From an uncultured Pelagibacteraceae bacterium (GTDB taxonomy: Bacteria; Pseudomonadota; Alphaproteobacteria; Pelagibacterales; Pelagibacteraceae): 37,062 nt of DNA. Below, piece by piece: positions 1-8,190 of the stretch. A program made the translations under genes and the position numbers. Location: assembly GCA_902548045.1 (NCBI GenBank), contig CACCPR010000003.1, forward strand, positions 1 through 37,062, read 5' to 3'. The number at the start of each line of letters is the position of its first letter. Position 1 is the first letter of the stretch. The notes beneath the pieces are model-generated. The model saw only the letters and a program-made list of their open reading frames with translations, did no database searches and was not told where the DNA came from.

Positions 1-1
1 A

Positions 2-733
2 AACTATGACTTAAATAAAGTCAGATTTGAAAAAAAAGTTAAACCTATCTACTTTACTCAATTTCCAAAAGACCTTGATGAAATCCAGAGTGTTAGACTT
101 AAAAAAGATACTTTTATAAAGATTGTTTTGCCATTGATTGTAGCTGAAAATGAAAAAATATTAGATGATAGATTTAAATTAAAAAAAATTACTTCAAAAA
201 AAATGACCACAGATGATGAAAAACAATGGTTAAGACAAAAATTTTTAGAATACAAAGTAAAAAAGGGTAGTGTTGAAGAATTAAAAACTAGAATGGATAT
301 TATTCCAACTTCAATTGCTCTTGCTCAAGCAGCTAAAGAGAGTGGATGGGGGACTTCAAGATTTGCATTAGAAGGAAATGCAATATTTGGCCAATGGACG
401 TGGAACGGAAAAGGCATTGAGCCTTTGTTAAAAGATAAATCAAAAAACCACAAAATTTTAAGATTTCCAATTTTAAGAGCTTCTGTGAAAGCCTATAAAA
501 ATAATTTAAACACTCATAAAAGTTATTTAAAATTTAGGGAGAAAAGAAAAAAATTAAGAGAGGCAAATAAAAAAGTTGATGGATTAGAATTAATCAAAAC
601 ACTTTCTAACTACGCGGAAACAGGAAGCGAATACACAAAAATTTTGGCCCAAATTATTGTACAAAACAGGCTAATGGATTTTGAGCCTGTAAGATTGTCA
701 AATTCAGTTCAAAAAAGTGAACTTAATTTATAA
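2..733 (+). CDS. Bax-family glucosaminidase, 5'-partial
   Basis: The reading frame is open from base 2, so the gene begins before the window; a TTG at 128 is inside the protein and is not its start. The family is predicted to cleave beta-N-acetylglucosaminyl bonds in peptidoglycan or related glycans. The visible part has the Bax-like 'KDTFIKIVLPLIVAENE' stretch, then the glucosaminidase core 'AAKESGWGTSRFALEGNAIF' with the likely catalytic Glu, followed by 'GQWTW'. The end matches the usual family end. It converges on the polysaccharide deacetylase gene with 2 bases between stop codons, so two envelope-acting enzymes lie side by side. A signal peptide, if any, is outside the window. Confidence 0.85.
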   Translation, partial: NYDLNKVRFEKKVKPIYFTQFPKDLDEIQSVRLKKDTFIKIVLPLIVAENEKILDDRFKLKKITSKKMTTDDEKQWLRQKFLEYKVKKGSVEELKTRMDIIPTSIALAQAAKESGWGTSRFALEGNAIFGQWTWNGKGIEPLLKDKSKNHKILRFPILRASVKAYKNNLNTHKSYLKFREKRKKLREANKKVDGLELIKTLSNYAETGSEYTKILAQIIVQNRLMDFEPVRLSNSVQKSELNL

Positions 734-735
734 AA

Positions 736-1779
736 TTATTTTTCAGAAATAACAAACTGAATTCCTAGCCACCGCCAAAAACCATTTATTTCTCTTTTAG
801 AGCAATTTATACGACCACGTTCTCCAATAAACTTTCCTTTTAAGTTTATCTCAATGGTTTGATTTTCTAAAAATTTTATTTCAGATTTTCTCCATATATT
901 TTCTTCATTTGAATAACAATTAATTTCATTTATATTCTTAATATTTTCCAAAAACTCAATTTTAACTTTAGGAGGGTTTGTAGAGGTCGTTAAATATTTT
1001 TCTTTTGGAAATATATTTTTGTATTTCAAAGGTAAAGTTTTTATTAAAGTTTTAAATCTTTTTTGATCTCCATATTTTTCATTGATTGGAAATCTCGGTA
1101 GTTCAAAAAAATCTTTAGTTTCATCTATTACTCCAGAGTGTTGTCCAAAAGAATATTTAAAATTAAGGTCTTTAATTATTTTTTTAAATTCTAAGCTATA
1201 CTCACCGAATGGATAAGAAAAAAATTTAGAATTTTTTCCTAATTTTTCTTTAAAAATTTTTTTTGATTTTAATATGTCCGCTTTAATTACAGATGAGTTT
1301 TCTTCAACAAGATATTCGTGGGAGTGGCTATGATTACCTATTTCAACAAATTCACTTTTACTAAGTTCTTTTATTTGATCCCAAGTCATGTAATTAAATG
1401 CTCCTACTTCTCTCGTACTTACAAATAATATAAATGGAATTTTTTTTTCTTTTAAAATCGGCCAAGCATTTTTATAAAATGAAGTAAAACCGTCATCAAT
1501 CGTAATTAAAACCTTTCTTTTTTTTTTGTTTGATTTTAGTTCTTTTTCAAAATTTTTAGGATTAATAAATTCAATATTTTCTTTTTCAATTATTTCTAGA
1601 TGTTTTTTAAAATCTTTAATCCTGATATTTGTGGAAGGATATTTATTTTCTTCAAATCTGTGATACATAAGAGAAATTATCCCAAAGTCCTCAAAAGAAG
1701 ATGTATATAATTTGCTTGGAGTCGATAAAAATAATACAAATATACAAATGATTAAAGATTTTTTAATAATAAATTGCAC
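736..1779 (-). CDS. Exported polysaccharide deacetylase (NodB domain)
   Basis: Predicted to deacetylate an N-acetylated glycan outside the cytoplasm. The N-terminus is a signal peptide or anchor (Lys6-Lys7, then a hydrophobic run to about residue 19). The NodB homology domain shows motif 1 'TIDDGF' (Asp95, Asp96), motif 2 'GNHSHSH' (His150, His154 as metal ligands) and motif 3 'SYPFGEYS' near 188-195. A C-terminal part of about 80 residues holds Cys288 and Cys326 and ends 'FWRWLGIQFV', a tail I associate with alphaproteobacterial homologues. The only start that keeps the signal peptide is a GTG, which places the 5' end 32 bases inside the divergent tsaB gene. The substrate cannot be told from sequence. 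Confidence 0.85.
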   Translation of the reverse strand: MQFIIKKSLIICIFVLFLSTPSKLYTSSFEDFGIISLMYHRFEENKYPSTNIRIKDFKKHLEIIEKENIEFINPKNFEKELKSNKKKRKVLITIDDGFTSFYKNAWPILKEKKIPFILFVSTREVGAFNYMTWDQIKELSKSEFVEIGNHSHSHEYLVEENSSVIKADILKSKKIFKEKLGKNSKFFSYPFGEYSLEFKKIIKDLNFKYSFGQHSGVIDETKDFFELPRFPINEKYGDQKRFKTLIKTLPLKYKNIFPKEKYLTTSTNPPKVKIEFLENIKNINEINCYSNEENIWRKSEIKFLENQTIEINLKGKFIGERGRINCSKREINGFWRWLGIQFVISEK

Positions 1780-2131
1780 AGGTCAAAACGATAAAATTGG
1801 TTTAAAGATTAACAATAATTTTTTTATAAGCAATTTACAAACAAAAATTCTTAACAATGACGTATTAGTCTCTAAAATCTTAAGTTTAATTGTAAAACAC
1901 AAGGCTAATATTAACAAAGATTTTTCAGTTTTAGTAAATAATGGTCCAGGAAGTTATTCAACTATTAGAGTAGCTCTATCGGTTGCTAAAGGAATAGAAA
2001 TATCGAAAAAAGCAAAAATATTCGGATATATGAATTCGGATTTACCTCAATTTAACCTTGAAAATATTGAGGTTTTAATTAAAAAAAATTTAATTGAAAA
2101 AAAATTGATAAAACCATTATATACTAATTAA
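1748..2131 (+). CDS. tsaB: TsaB, tRNA threonylcarbamoyladenosine synthesis protein (short form)
   Basis: TsaB partners TsaD and TsaE in making t6A37 on ANN-decoding tRNAs. The ATG at 1748 gives 127 residues. The N-terminal ASKHA-like strand pair ('FLIINCTGQNDKIGLKI') and the hallmark 'NNGPGSYSTIRVALSVAKGI' (64-83) are clear, and the end 'KPLYTN' resembles the usual TsaB tail. The protein is much shorter than the ~200-230 residues usual for the family: most of the second lobe is missing, without a visible frameshift. An upstream in-frame TTG (1712) lies within the opposite-strand gene and is unlikely. RimI, which often follows tsaB in alphaproteobacteria, is absent; the Fur-family gene follows after 12 bases. 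Confidence 0.8.
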   Translation: MIKDFLIINCTGQNDKIGLKINNNFFISNLQTKILNNDVLVSKILSLIVKHKANINKDFSVLVNNGPGSYSTIRVALSVAKGIEISKKAKIFGYMNSDLPQFNLENIEVLIKKNLIEKKLIKPLYTN

Positions 2132-2143
2132 ATAACTAACATT

Positions 2144-2569
2144 ATGAGCACCATTGAAGAAAAATGTAAATCAAAAGGGGTTAGGCTTACTGATCAAAGA
2201 AAAATTATTGCTCAAGTAATGTCTGACTCTAAAATTAAGTATGGAGCAAAAGATCATCCTGATGTTTATGAATTACATAAAAGAGTGAGTGAGATCGATA
2301 ACAAAATAAGTATAGCAACAGTTTATAGAACTGTGAAATTGTTTGAAGAGTCAGGCATTGTAGAAAAACATGATTTTAAAGGTGGAAAAGCAAGATACGA
2401 ACAATCACCCGATGAACATCATGATCACTTAATCGATATTAATAGCGGAGAAATAGTTGAATTTGTAGATAAAGATATTGAGAAACTGCAAAATGAAGTA
2501 GCAAAAAAATTAGGCTATAAACTTGTTGACCATAAATTAGAATTATATGGTTCAAAAATAAAAAAATAA
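2144..2569 (+). CDS. fur: Fur/Mur-family metal-responsive regulator
   Basis: A 141-residue winged-helix repressor of the Fur family. The DNA-binding half has 'GVRLTDQRKIIAQVM' (12-26) and 'ISIATVYRTVKLFEESGIVE' (55-74). Metal ligands visible include His38, Glu86, and the 'HHDHL' cluster (92-96), with further acidic and His residues near 113 and 130. The structural-zinc CxxC pair of E. coli Fur is replaced by 'INSGE', which is common in alphaproteobacterial Fur/Mur proteins that respond to manganese or iron; which metal is used cannot be decided here. It sits between tsaB and miaB and is probably cotranscribed with them. It is distinct from the Irr gene at 17767. Confidence 0.92.
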   Translation: MSTIEEKCKSKGVRLTDQRKIIAQVMSDSKIKYGAKDHPDVYELHKRVSEIDNKISIATVYRTVKLFEESGIVEKHDFKGGKARYEQSPDEHHDHLIDINSGEIVEFVDKDIEKLQNEVAKKLGYKLVDHKLELYGSKIKK

Positions 2570-2570
2570 A

Positions 2571-3908
2571 TTGTCAAAAAAAATATTTATCAAAACATTC
2601 GGATGTCAAATGAACGAATACGATAGCAATCGTATTTTAGATTTAACAAAAAATATTAATTATAATTTGACCGATAATATTACAGAAGCAGATTGTTATG
2701 TACTTAATACTTGCCACATAAGAGAAAAAGCTACAGACAAAGTTTATCATGATATAGGAAGAATTAAAAAAGAGTTTAGAAATAAGAAGAAACCAATAGT
2801 AATCGTCACAGGCTGCGTAGCTCAAGCCGAAGGTGATATATTACTCCAAAAAGAAAAATACATAGACGCAGTTTTGGGCCCACAGTCATACCAAAAAATT
2901 AACGATATACTTTTAAAATTGGAAAATAATAATAAAAAGATAAATTCTACAGAATTTGAAGTTATAGAAAAATTTGATCAACTAAACATAATTAAGAACT
3001 CTAACAGTAAAATATCATCTTATTTAACAATACAAGAAGGCTGCGATAAATTTTGTAAATTTTGTGTAGTTCCTTACACAAGAGGGCCAGAACACTCAAG
3101 ATCTATTTCAGAAGTACTATCAGAAGCTAAAAATTTGATTAATAATGGTGCAAAAGAAATTGTTTTATTAGGACAAAATGTTAATGCTTATAATTTTAAA
3201 AATAATAAACTTTCAGATCTATTATATTTTTTGAATGAAATCGATGGTTTGCAAAGAATTAGATATACCACTTCTCATCCTAGAGATTTTACCGAAGACT
3301 TAATAGAGGCACATGAAAAGTGTGAAAAATTAATGCCTCTTTTACATTTACCTATCCAAAGTGGATCTACAAAAATATTAAAAAGCATGAATAGAGGGCA
3401 TACAATTGATGAATATTTAGAAATAATTAAAATACTCAAATTAAAGAAACCATCCATTAAGTTCTCTAGTGATTTCATAATAGGTTATCCAGGAGAGACA
3501 GAAGAAGATTTTAATAAGACAATTTCAATTATGAAGAAAGTGAAATTTGTAAATTCCTATTCTTTTATTTTTAGTTCTAGACCAGGAACACCTGCAGCAG
3601 ACCTAAAAACAATTAATTCAAAAATTGCGAAAGAAAGATTAAATTTATTTCAAAAAATTGCAAATGATATAAAGACTAGATATAGAAAAGAACTTATTAA
3701 TTCTAAAATAAAAGTTTTATTTGAAAATAAAATTAAAAACAAAGATGAATATTTTGGAAGAGATGAACATTTTAATTCAGTCATTGTAAAAAGCAGAAAA
3801 GATCTTACTGGTAAAATTATGAATATAACAGTAAGTGATTGTAACCAAAATACTTTATTTGGTAAATTTATTTATAAAAAAAATGATAAAGTGGAATACG
3901 CAGCCTAA
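2571..3908 (+). CDS. miaB: MiaB, tRNA-2-methylthio-N6-dimethylallyladenosine synthase
   Basis: Radical-SAM methylthiotransferase that adds the methylthio group to i6A37 in tRNA. The N-terminal UPF0004 domain binds one 4Fe-4S cluster through Cys12 ('TFGCQMNEYDS'), Cys48 ('NTCHIREKA') and Cys82 ('TGCVAQAEG'). The radical-SAM cluster motif CxxxCxxC is Cys158, Cys162 and Cys165. A lysine-rich TRAM domain ends the 445-residue protein. The start is TTG, one base after the preceding stop; no ATG lies nearby before the conserved 'KIFIKTFGCQMNEYDS' stretch, so TTG is the likely start. Confidence 0.97.
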   Translation: MSKKIFIKTFGCQMNEYDSNRILDLTKNINYNLTDNITEADCYVLNTCHIREKATDKVYHDIGRIKKEFRNKKKPIVIVTGCVAQAEGDILLQKEKYIDAVLGPQSYQKINDILLKLENNNKKINSTEFEVIEKFDQLNIIKNSNSKISSYLTIQEGCDKFCKFCVVPYTRGPEHSRSISEVLSEAKNLINNGAKEIVLLGQNVNAYNFKNNKLSDLLYFLNEIDGLQRIRYTTSHPRDFTEDLIEAHEKCEKLMPLLHLPIQSGSTKILKSMNRGHTIDEYLEIIKILKLKKPSIKFSSDFIIGYPGETEEDFNKTISIMKKVKFVNSYSFIFSSRPGTPAADLKTINSKIAKERLNLFQKIANDIKTRYRKELINSKIKVLFENKIKNKDEYFGRDEHFNSVIVKSRKDLTGKIMNITVSDCNQNTLFGKFIYKKNDKVEYAA

Positions 3909-3913
3909 AATAT

Positions 3914-4918
3914 ATGTCTAAGATAAGTAAATTAAATCAAAGCTTTATTATAAAAAAGATAGATCAAGAAACAATAAATATTCAAATAACTAACAATGAA
4001 ATGCTTATGACAATTGTCGGTCAATTTAATCAAAATTTAAAAGAATTGGAGAAAATAACTGATACAAAAATATTTTTTAGGGGCAATTCAATTACTTGCA
4101 AAGGAAAAGACCCAAATTTAAGGGATTTTTCAGAGTCTATAAGATTTTTGGTTAATAAATATCTTTTGACTAATGTTATTGAAAAAAGCGATATACTATT
4201 ATCATTAAAAAATAATATGAAACATGATGATACAAATGTCCAATCGTTAGCACAATTAATTAAAACACCTAGAAAGTCAGTCATAGCTAGATCTGAAAAA
4301 CAATCTGAATACATAAAAGCATTAAAAGAAAATGATATAATCATGTCCCTAGGTCCGGCAGGAACAGGAAAAAGTTTTTTAGCAGTTTCAGTTGCTGTTA
4401 CCTTATTGATGGAAAAAAAGATAGATCGAGTTATTTTATCTAGACCTGCAGTCGAGGCAGGAGAAAAATTAGGTTTTTTACCTGGAGATATGAAAGAAAA
4501 AGTCGATCCATATCTAAGACCGCTTTATGATGCTTTATATGAATTATTTGGTTCAGATAAAATAGACAGAAAAATAGAAAGTGGAGAAATTGAAATCGCT
4601 CCTCTAGCATTTATGAGAGGAAGGACTTTAAAAAATTGTTTTGCAATATTAGATGAAGCTCAAAATGCTACAGCAACACAAATAAAAATGTTTCTTACTA
4701 GAATTGGTGAAAACTCTAAATTAGTTGTGAATGGAGATCCTTCTCAAATAGATCTAATAAATAAATCACAATCTGGTCTTGTACACTCAAAGGAAATTTT
4801 AAAGAATTTAAAAGAAATTAAAACAATAGAGTTTGATCACACTGATGTTGTGAGGCATCCTTTGGTCTCCAAAATTATTCAGGCTTATCAGAAAAAAAGC
4901 ACTGATGATAAAAATTAA
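3914..4918 (+). CDS. ybeZ: PhoH-like ATPase (YbeZ)
   Basis: PhoH-family P-loop ATPase of 334 residues, usually encoded just before ybeY and thought to work with it in rRNA or RNA metabolism. The N-terminal ~100 residues resemble the small RNA-binding domain of YbeZ. Walker A is 'GPAGTGKS' (147-154), 'LSRPAVEAGEKLGFLPGDM' follows (175-193), and Walker B is 'FAILDEAQN' (243-251). It starts 5 bases after miaB and overlaps ybeY by 14 bases, implying translational coupling. The exact biochemical activity of this family is not settled. Confidence 0.95.
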   Translation: MSKISKLNQSFIIKKIDQETINIQITNNEMLMTIVGQFNQNLKELEKITDTKIFFRGNSITCKGKDPNLRDFSESIRFLVNKYLLTNVIEKSDILLSLKNNMKHDDTNVQSLAQLIKTPRKSVIARSEKQSEYIKALKENDIIMSLGPAGTGKSFLAVSVAVTLLMEKKIDRVILSRPAVEAGEKLGFLPGDMKEKVDPYLRPLYDALYELFGSDKIDRKIESGEIEIAPLAFMRGRTLKNCFAILDEAQNATATQIKMFLTRIGENSKLVVNGDPSQIDLINKSQSGLVHSKEILKNLKEIKTIEFDHTDVVRHPLVSKIIQAYQKKSTDDKN

Positions 4919-5369
4919 TGTAATTTTAAATAATATTATTTGGAAGAAATATTTAACAAATCCACACAATTTTATAGACAATAAAGTAAAATTACTTAAT
5001 AAAAAAAATAAATTATTTAAAAAAAATACTTTAATTTGTAGTTTACTTCTTTCTGATGCAAAAGAAATCAAAAGTTTAAATAAAAAATTTAGAAATAAAA
5101 ATAAATCCACTGACGTGTTATCCTTTCCATTTTATGAAAAAAAACAGTTGAGTTATGTGATGAAAAAAGAAAAAGAAGTTTATTTAGGGGATATAATTAT
5201 TAATTTAAACAAAGTGAAAAGCAAGAGTAACAAAATTGAATTTATAAAAGAACTTAATAAACTTTGGATTCATGGATTAGTTCATTTATTTGGTCATGAA
5301 CATGGAAGTGACAGGGATTTTTATAAGATGAACAATTTAGAAAAAATGTATTTAAGATATATTAATTAA
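4905..5369 (+). CDS. ybeY: YbeY, endoribonuclease / rRNA maturation factor
   Basis: Zinc-dependent RNase of the UPF0054 family that takes part in 16S rRNA 3' end processing and ribosome quality control. The zinc motif HGxxHLxGxxH is at residues 123-133 (His123, His127, His133). The conserved 'NKKFRNKNKSTDVLSFPF' stretch lies at 59-76. At 154 residues it is a normal length. The ATG at 4905 lies inside the end of the phoH gene, and lnt begins at the base after its stop, so the three are tightly coupled. The CorC/TlyC gene that often stands between ybeY and lnt in alphaproteobacteria is missing. Confidence 0.95.
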   Translation: MIKINVILNNIIWKKYLTNPHNFIDNKVKLLNKKNKLFKKNTLICSLLLSDAKEIKSLNKKFRNKNKSTDVLSFPFYEKKQLSYVMKKEKEVYLGDIIINLNKVKSKSNKIEFIKELNKLWIHGLVHLFGHEHGSDRDFYKMNNLEKMYLRYIN

Positions 5370-6944
5370 ATGCTGCAAAAGGTTCTAAACAGTCGTTTTT
5401 TGGTTATATACACAATACCATTTTTTTTAGGACTGATGACAGTCCTGTCTTTTCAACCATTTAATTTTTCATTTATTAATTTTATTTTATTACCAATTTT
5501 TTTTTTTCTTATAGTTTACATTAAAAAAAAAACTAAGGGTGTATATAGAAAAAACAAACCTTACTGGAAAAACTTATTTTTAGTTGGAGTATCATTTGGA
5601 TTTGGTTTTTACCTTAGTGGGGTATTTTGGATAGCTTATTCATTAACATTTGAAGAAAACTTTAAGTTTTTGATTCCTTTCGCAGTTTTATTCATTCCTT
5701 TATTTCTGAGTCTGTTTAATGGCTTAACTACATTAGCTATCGGACATTTTTTAAACTACAATTTTTCATCAATATTATTATTTTCAGCCTCTCTATCTTT
5801 GTCTGATTATTTAAGGGGAAAAATCTTAACAGGGTTTCCTTGGAATCTATGGGCTTATAGCTGGTCTTGGACACCAGAAATTTTACAAACTCTTAATTTT
5901 TTGGGAGTTTATGCTTTTAATATATTAGTATTAACAATCTTTACTATACCAGCATGTTTATTTTTTAATTATAAAAAAAGTAAACAAATTTTGATAACAA
6001 GTTTTACCATTTTATTTATTTTTTTATTATATATTTATGGGACTTATTCTATTAATAAAAACAAAGGATTATTAAACTACATCAATAACGCTAACAAAGT
6101 TTACATAAAAGTAATTTCTCCAAATTTTGAATTAAAATATGACACCTCTATTTTAGAAATTGAGGACAAGATACGTAAACTTGTTAGATTAAGCGACCCT
6201 GATCCAAAAAAAGAAACAATTTTTGTTTGGCCTGAAGGAGTTTTTACTGGATTTAGTTATAATGAGATAGCTCAGTTTAGTTATATGATAGAAGAAAATT
6301 TTACTGATAACCATTTAATTATATTTGGAATTAACTCGCAGGATGATAAATCAGAAGGATATTATAATAGTTTAATTTTAATAAATAATAAATTTAAAAT
6401 TGTTTATCGGTACGATAAAATAAAACTAGTTCCTTTTGGCGAGTTTTTGCCTTTCGAAAAAGCTTTAAATAAAATTGGACTCAAAAAAATTACTCAAGGG
6501 CATGGATCATTTTTAAAAGGGGGCACACAACAAAATATAATTTATAACGAATTAAATATACTACCTTTAATTTGTTACGAGATCATATTTCCAGAATTTG
6601 TTCAGCAGACAAACAATAAAACAAATCTGATAATAAATATTTCCGAAGATGGATGGTTTGGAAATTCGATAGGTCCTCACCAACATCTAGCAAAAGCAAT
6701 TTTTAGAGCTATTGAGAATAATTCATTTTTAATCAGATCAGCAAATAAAGGAAATAGTGTTATTATAAGCAATAAAGGTGAAATTATCAAAAAACTAAAT
6801 GTATATGAGTCAGGAAATATTGAGATGAATGTACCTTTATTAAATGATAAATATAAAAACAAAAATGATTTGATATTTTTTACTGTTTTATTTACATATT
6901 TACTAATTTTTTTAATTTTTAAAATAAAAAATAATGCAAAATAA
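5370..6944 (+). CDS. lnt: Lnt, apolipoprotein N-acyltransferase
   Basis: Inner-membrane enzyme that adds the third acyl chain to the N-terminal Cys of lipoproteins. Hydrophobic segments fill the first ~225 residues (several transmembrane helices), followed by a periplasmic nitrilase-fold domain with the triad Glu289 ('WPEGVFTGF'), Lys350 ('[13 protein letters not shown]') and Cys402 ('LICYEIIF'). A last hydrophobic helix lies near the C-terminus (about 503-518). At 524 residues it is a usual length. The start codon directly follows the ybeY stop, and its 3' end overlaps metK by 11 bases. Confidence 0.96.
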   Translation: MLQKVLNSRFLVIYTIPFFLGLMTVLSFQPFNFSFINFILLPIFFFLIVYIKKKTKGVYRKNKPYWKNLFLVGVSFGFGFYLSGVFWIAYSLTFEENFKFLIPFAVLFIPLFLSLFNGLTTLAIGHFLNYNFSSILLFSASLSLSDYLRGKILTGFPWNLWAYSWSWTPEILQTLNFLGVYAFNILVLTIFTIPACLFFNYKKSKQILITSFTILFIFLLYIYGTYSINKNKGLLNYINNANKVYIKVISPNFELKYDTSILEIEDKIRKLVRLSDPDPKKETIFVWPEGVFTGFSYNEIAQFSYMIEENFTDNHLIIFGINSQDDKSEGYYNSLILINNKFKIVYRYDKIKLVPFGEFLPFEKALNKIGLKKITQGHGSFLKGGTQQNIIYNELNILPLICYEIIFPEFVQQTNNKTNLIINISEDGWFGNSIGPHQHLAKAIFRAIENNSFLIRSANKGNSVIISNKGEIIKKLNVYESGNIEMNVPLLNDKYKNKNDLIFFTVLFTYLLIFLIFKIKNNAK

Positions 6945-8097
6945 AAAATACTTATTTACCAGTGAGTCAGTTTCAGAAGGTCATCCAGATAAAGTTTGCG
7001 ATAGAATTTCAGACATGATTGTTGATACTTATTTAAGTAGCGATCCCTTTTCAAGAGTAGCTTGTGAAACACTTACTACAACAAATAAAGTTGTTTTAGC
7101 AGGAGAAATAAGAGGCCCTAAAATTGATAAAGAAAAAATTATTAATAAAGTTCGAGAATGCATTAAAGATATTGGGTATGATCAAAAAGGATTTAGTTGG
7201 AAAACAGCAAACATAGAAACATTTTTGCATGAACAATCAGCTGATATCGCAATGGGTGTAGACTCAAAAGGTAATAAGGACGAAGGTGCTGGAGATCAAG
7301 GAATTATGTTTGGCTACGCATGTACGGAGACAGATGAACTAATGCCTGCTCCAATTCATTTCTCTCACAAAATTCTAAGACTAATGGCAGAGGACAGAAA
7401 AAAAGGAATTTTAAAAGGGATTGAACCAGACTCAAAAAGTCAAGTCACAATGCTTTATAAAGATAATAAACCTATTAAGGTTACATCGGTAGTAATTTCC
7501 ACTCAACATTCAGAGGATTTAAATCAAGACAAAGTGAAGGAATTGATTATTCCATATATTAAAAAATCTATTCCAGAAAATTATATTAAAGATTTAGACT
7601 CTAAAGAAATATATATCAATCCAACAGGACAATTTATTATTGGAGGCCCAGATGGAGATACAGGATTAACAGGTAGAAAAATAATCGTTGATACTTACGG
7701 TGGAGCAGCACCGCACGGTGGAGGAGCTTTTTCTGGTAAAGACCCAACAAAAGTAGATAGATCAGCTGCTTATGCAGCAAGATACCTTGCAAAAAATATC
7801 GTTGCAGCAGGCGTATCTGAAAAGTGTCTAATTCAATTAGCATACGCAATAGGAGTATCAAAACCTTTGTCAATTTTTATTAAGCTTGATGCGAAAGACG
7901 AAAATAAGGTTGATGTAGTAAAAAATATTATTGATCAAAATTTTGACTTATCACCGCGTGGTATTAGAGAAATGCTTAAATTAAATAATCCTATTTATGA
8001 AATAACTTCAGCATACGGACATTTCGGTAGAAAAACTTCAAATAAGGGTGAATTTTCTTGGGAAAAAACGGATAAAGCTAATTTATTTAAATTGTAA
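6934..8097 (+). CDS. metK: MetK, S-adenosylmethionine synthetase
   Basis: Makes S-adenosylmethionine from methionine and ATP in the cytoplasm. Signature motifs are intact: 'SEGHPDK' (14-20), '[12 protein letters not shown]' (118-129), '[13 protein letters not shown]' (237-249) and '[16 protein letters not shown]' (262-277). Length (387 residues) is normal. The ATG lies within the last codons of lnt. No SAM-sensing leader is visible before it, as would be expected for a gene embedded in an upstream reading frame. A strong intrinsic terminator lies 54 bases beyond its stop. The HTH regulator and trmB that I would expect beside metK in many alphaproteobacteria are absent. Confidence 0.98.
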   Translation: MQNKKYLFTSESVSEGHPDKVCDRISDMIVDTYLSSDPFSRVACETLTTTNKVVLAGEIRGPKIDKEKIINKVRECIKDIGYDQKGFSWKTANIETFLHEQSADIAMGVDSKGNKDEGAGDQGIMFGYACTETDELMPAPIHFSHKILRLMAEDRKKGILKGIEPDSKSQVTMLYKDNKPIKVTSVVISTQHSEDLNQDKVKELIIPYIKKSIPENYIKDLDSKEIYINPTGQFIIGGPDGDTGLTGRKIIVDTYGGAAPHGGGAFSGKDPTKVDRSAAYAARYLAKNIVAAGVSEKCLIQLAYAIGVSKPLSIFIKLDAKDENKVDVVKNIIDQNFDLSPRGIREMLKLNNPIYEITSAYGHFGRKTSNKGEFSWEKTDKANLFKL

Positions 8098-8099
8098 TC

Positions 8100-8127
8100 T
8101 TGAAAAAACTATATTTTTAACTAAAAT
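8100..8127 (+). promoter_or_regulatory. Candidate sigma-70 promoter for nusA operon
   Basis: TTGAAA at 8100-8105 and TAAAAT at 8122-8127 are separated by 16 bases; each box matches 5 of 6 consensus positions. The predicted start is near 8134, upstream of the hairpin terminator at 8151-8176, so transcripts would have to pass that terminator to reach nusA. Not experimentally supported; chance matches are easy in AT-rich DNA. Confidence 0.4.
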
Positions 8128-8150
8128 AACAAGAAATCTGCTAACTTTAC

Positions 8151-8176
8151 AAATGGGCTTTAGCCCATTTTTTTTT
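8151..8176 (+). terminator. Intrinsic terminator between metK and nusA
   Basis: The arms AAATGGGC (8151-8158) and GCCCATTT (8163-8170) pair perfectly around the loop TTTA and run directly into an unbroken T tract to 8176. This is the clearest Rho-independent terminator in the window. It ends the tsaB-metK run, or acts as an attenuator in the nusA leader, or both. Confidence 0.85.
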
Positions 8177-8190
8177 AGGCGAAATAAAAA

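Noticed and set aside
128..733. TTG at 128 as the start of the glucosaminidase
   Set aside because: The frame is open to the window edge and the residues before 128 match the Bax family, so the gene is truncated by the window.
4808..5110. Open frame of about 100 codons opposite phoH and ybeY
   Set aside because: Phe/Leu-rich composition is the complement of lysine-rich coding; it spans the ends of two certain genes and has no recognisable domain.
8098..8190. SAM or SAH riboswitch associated with metK
   Set aside because: It lies downstream of metK, and the predicted transcript before the hairpin is under 20 bases, too short for a known aptamer. Only a terminator is supported.
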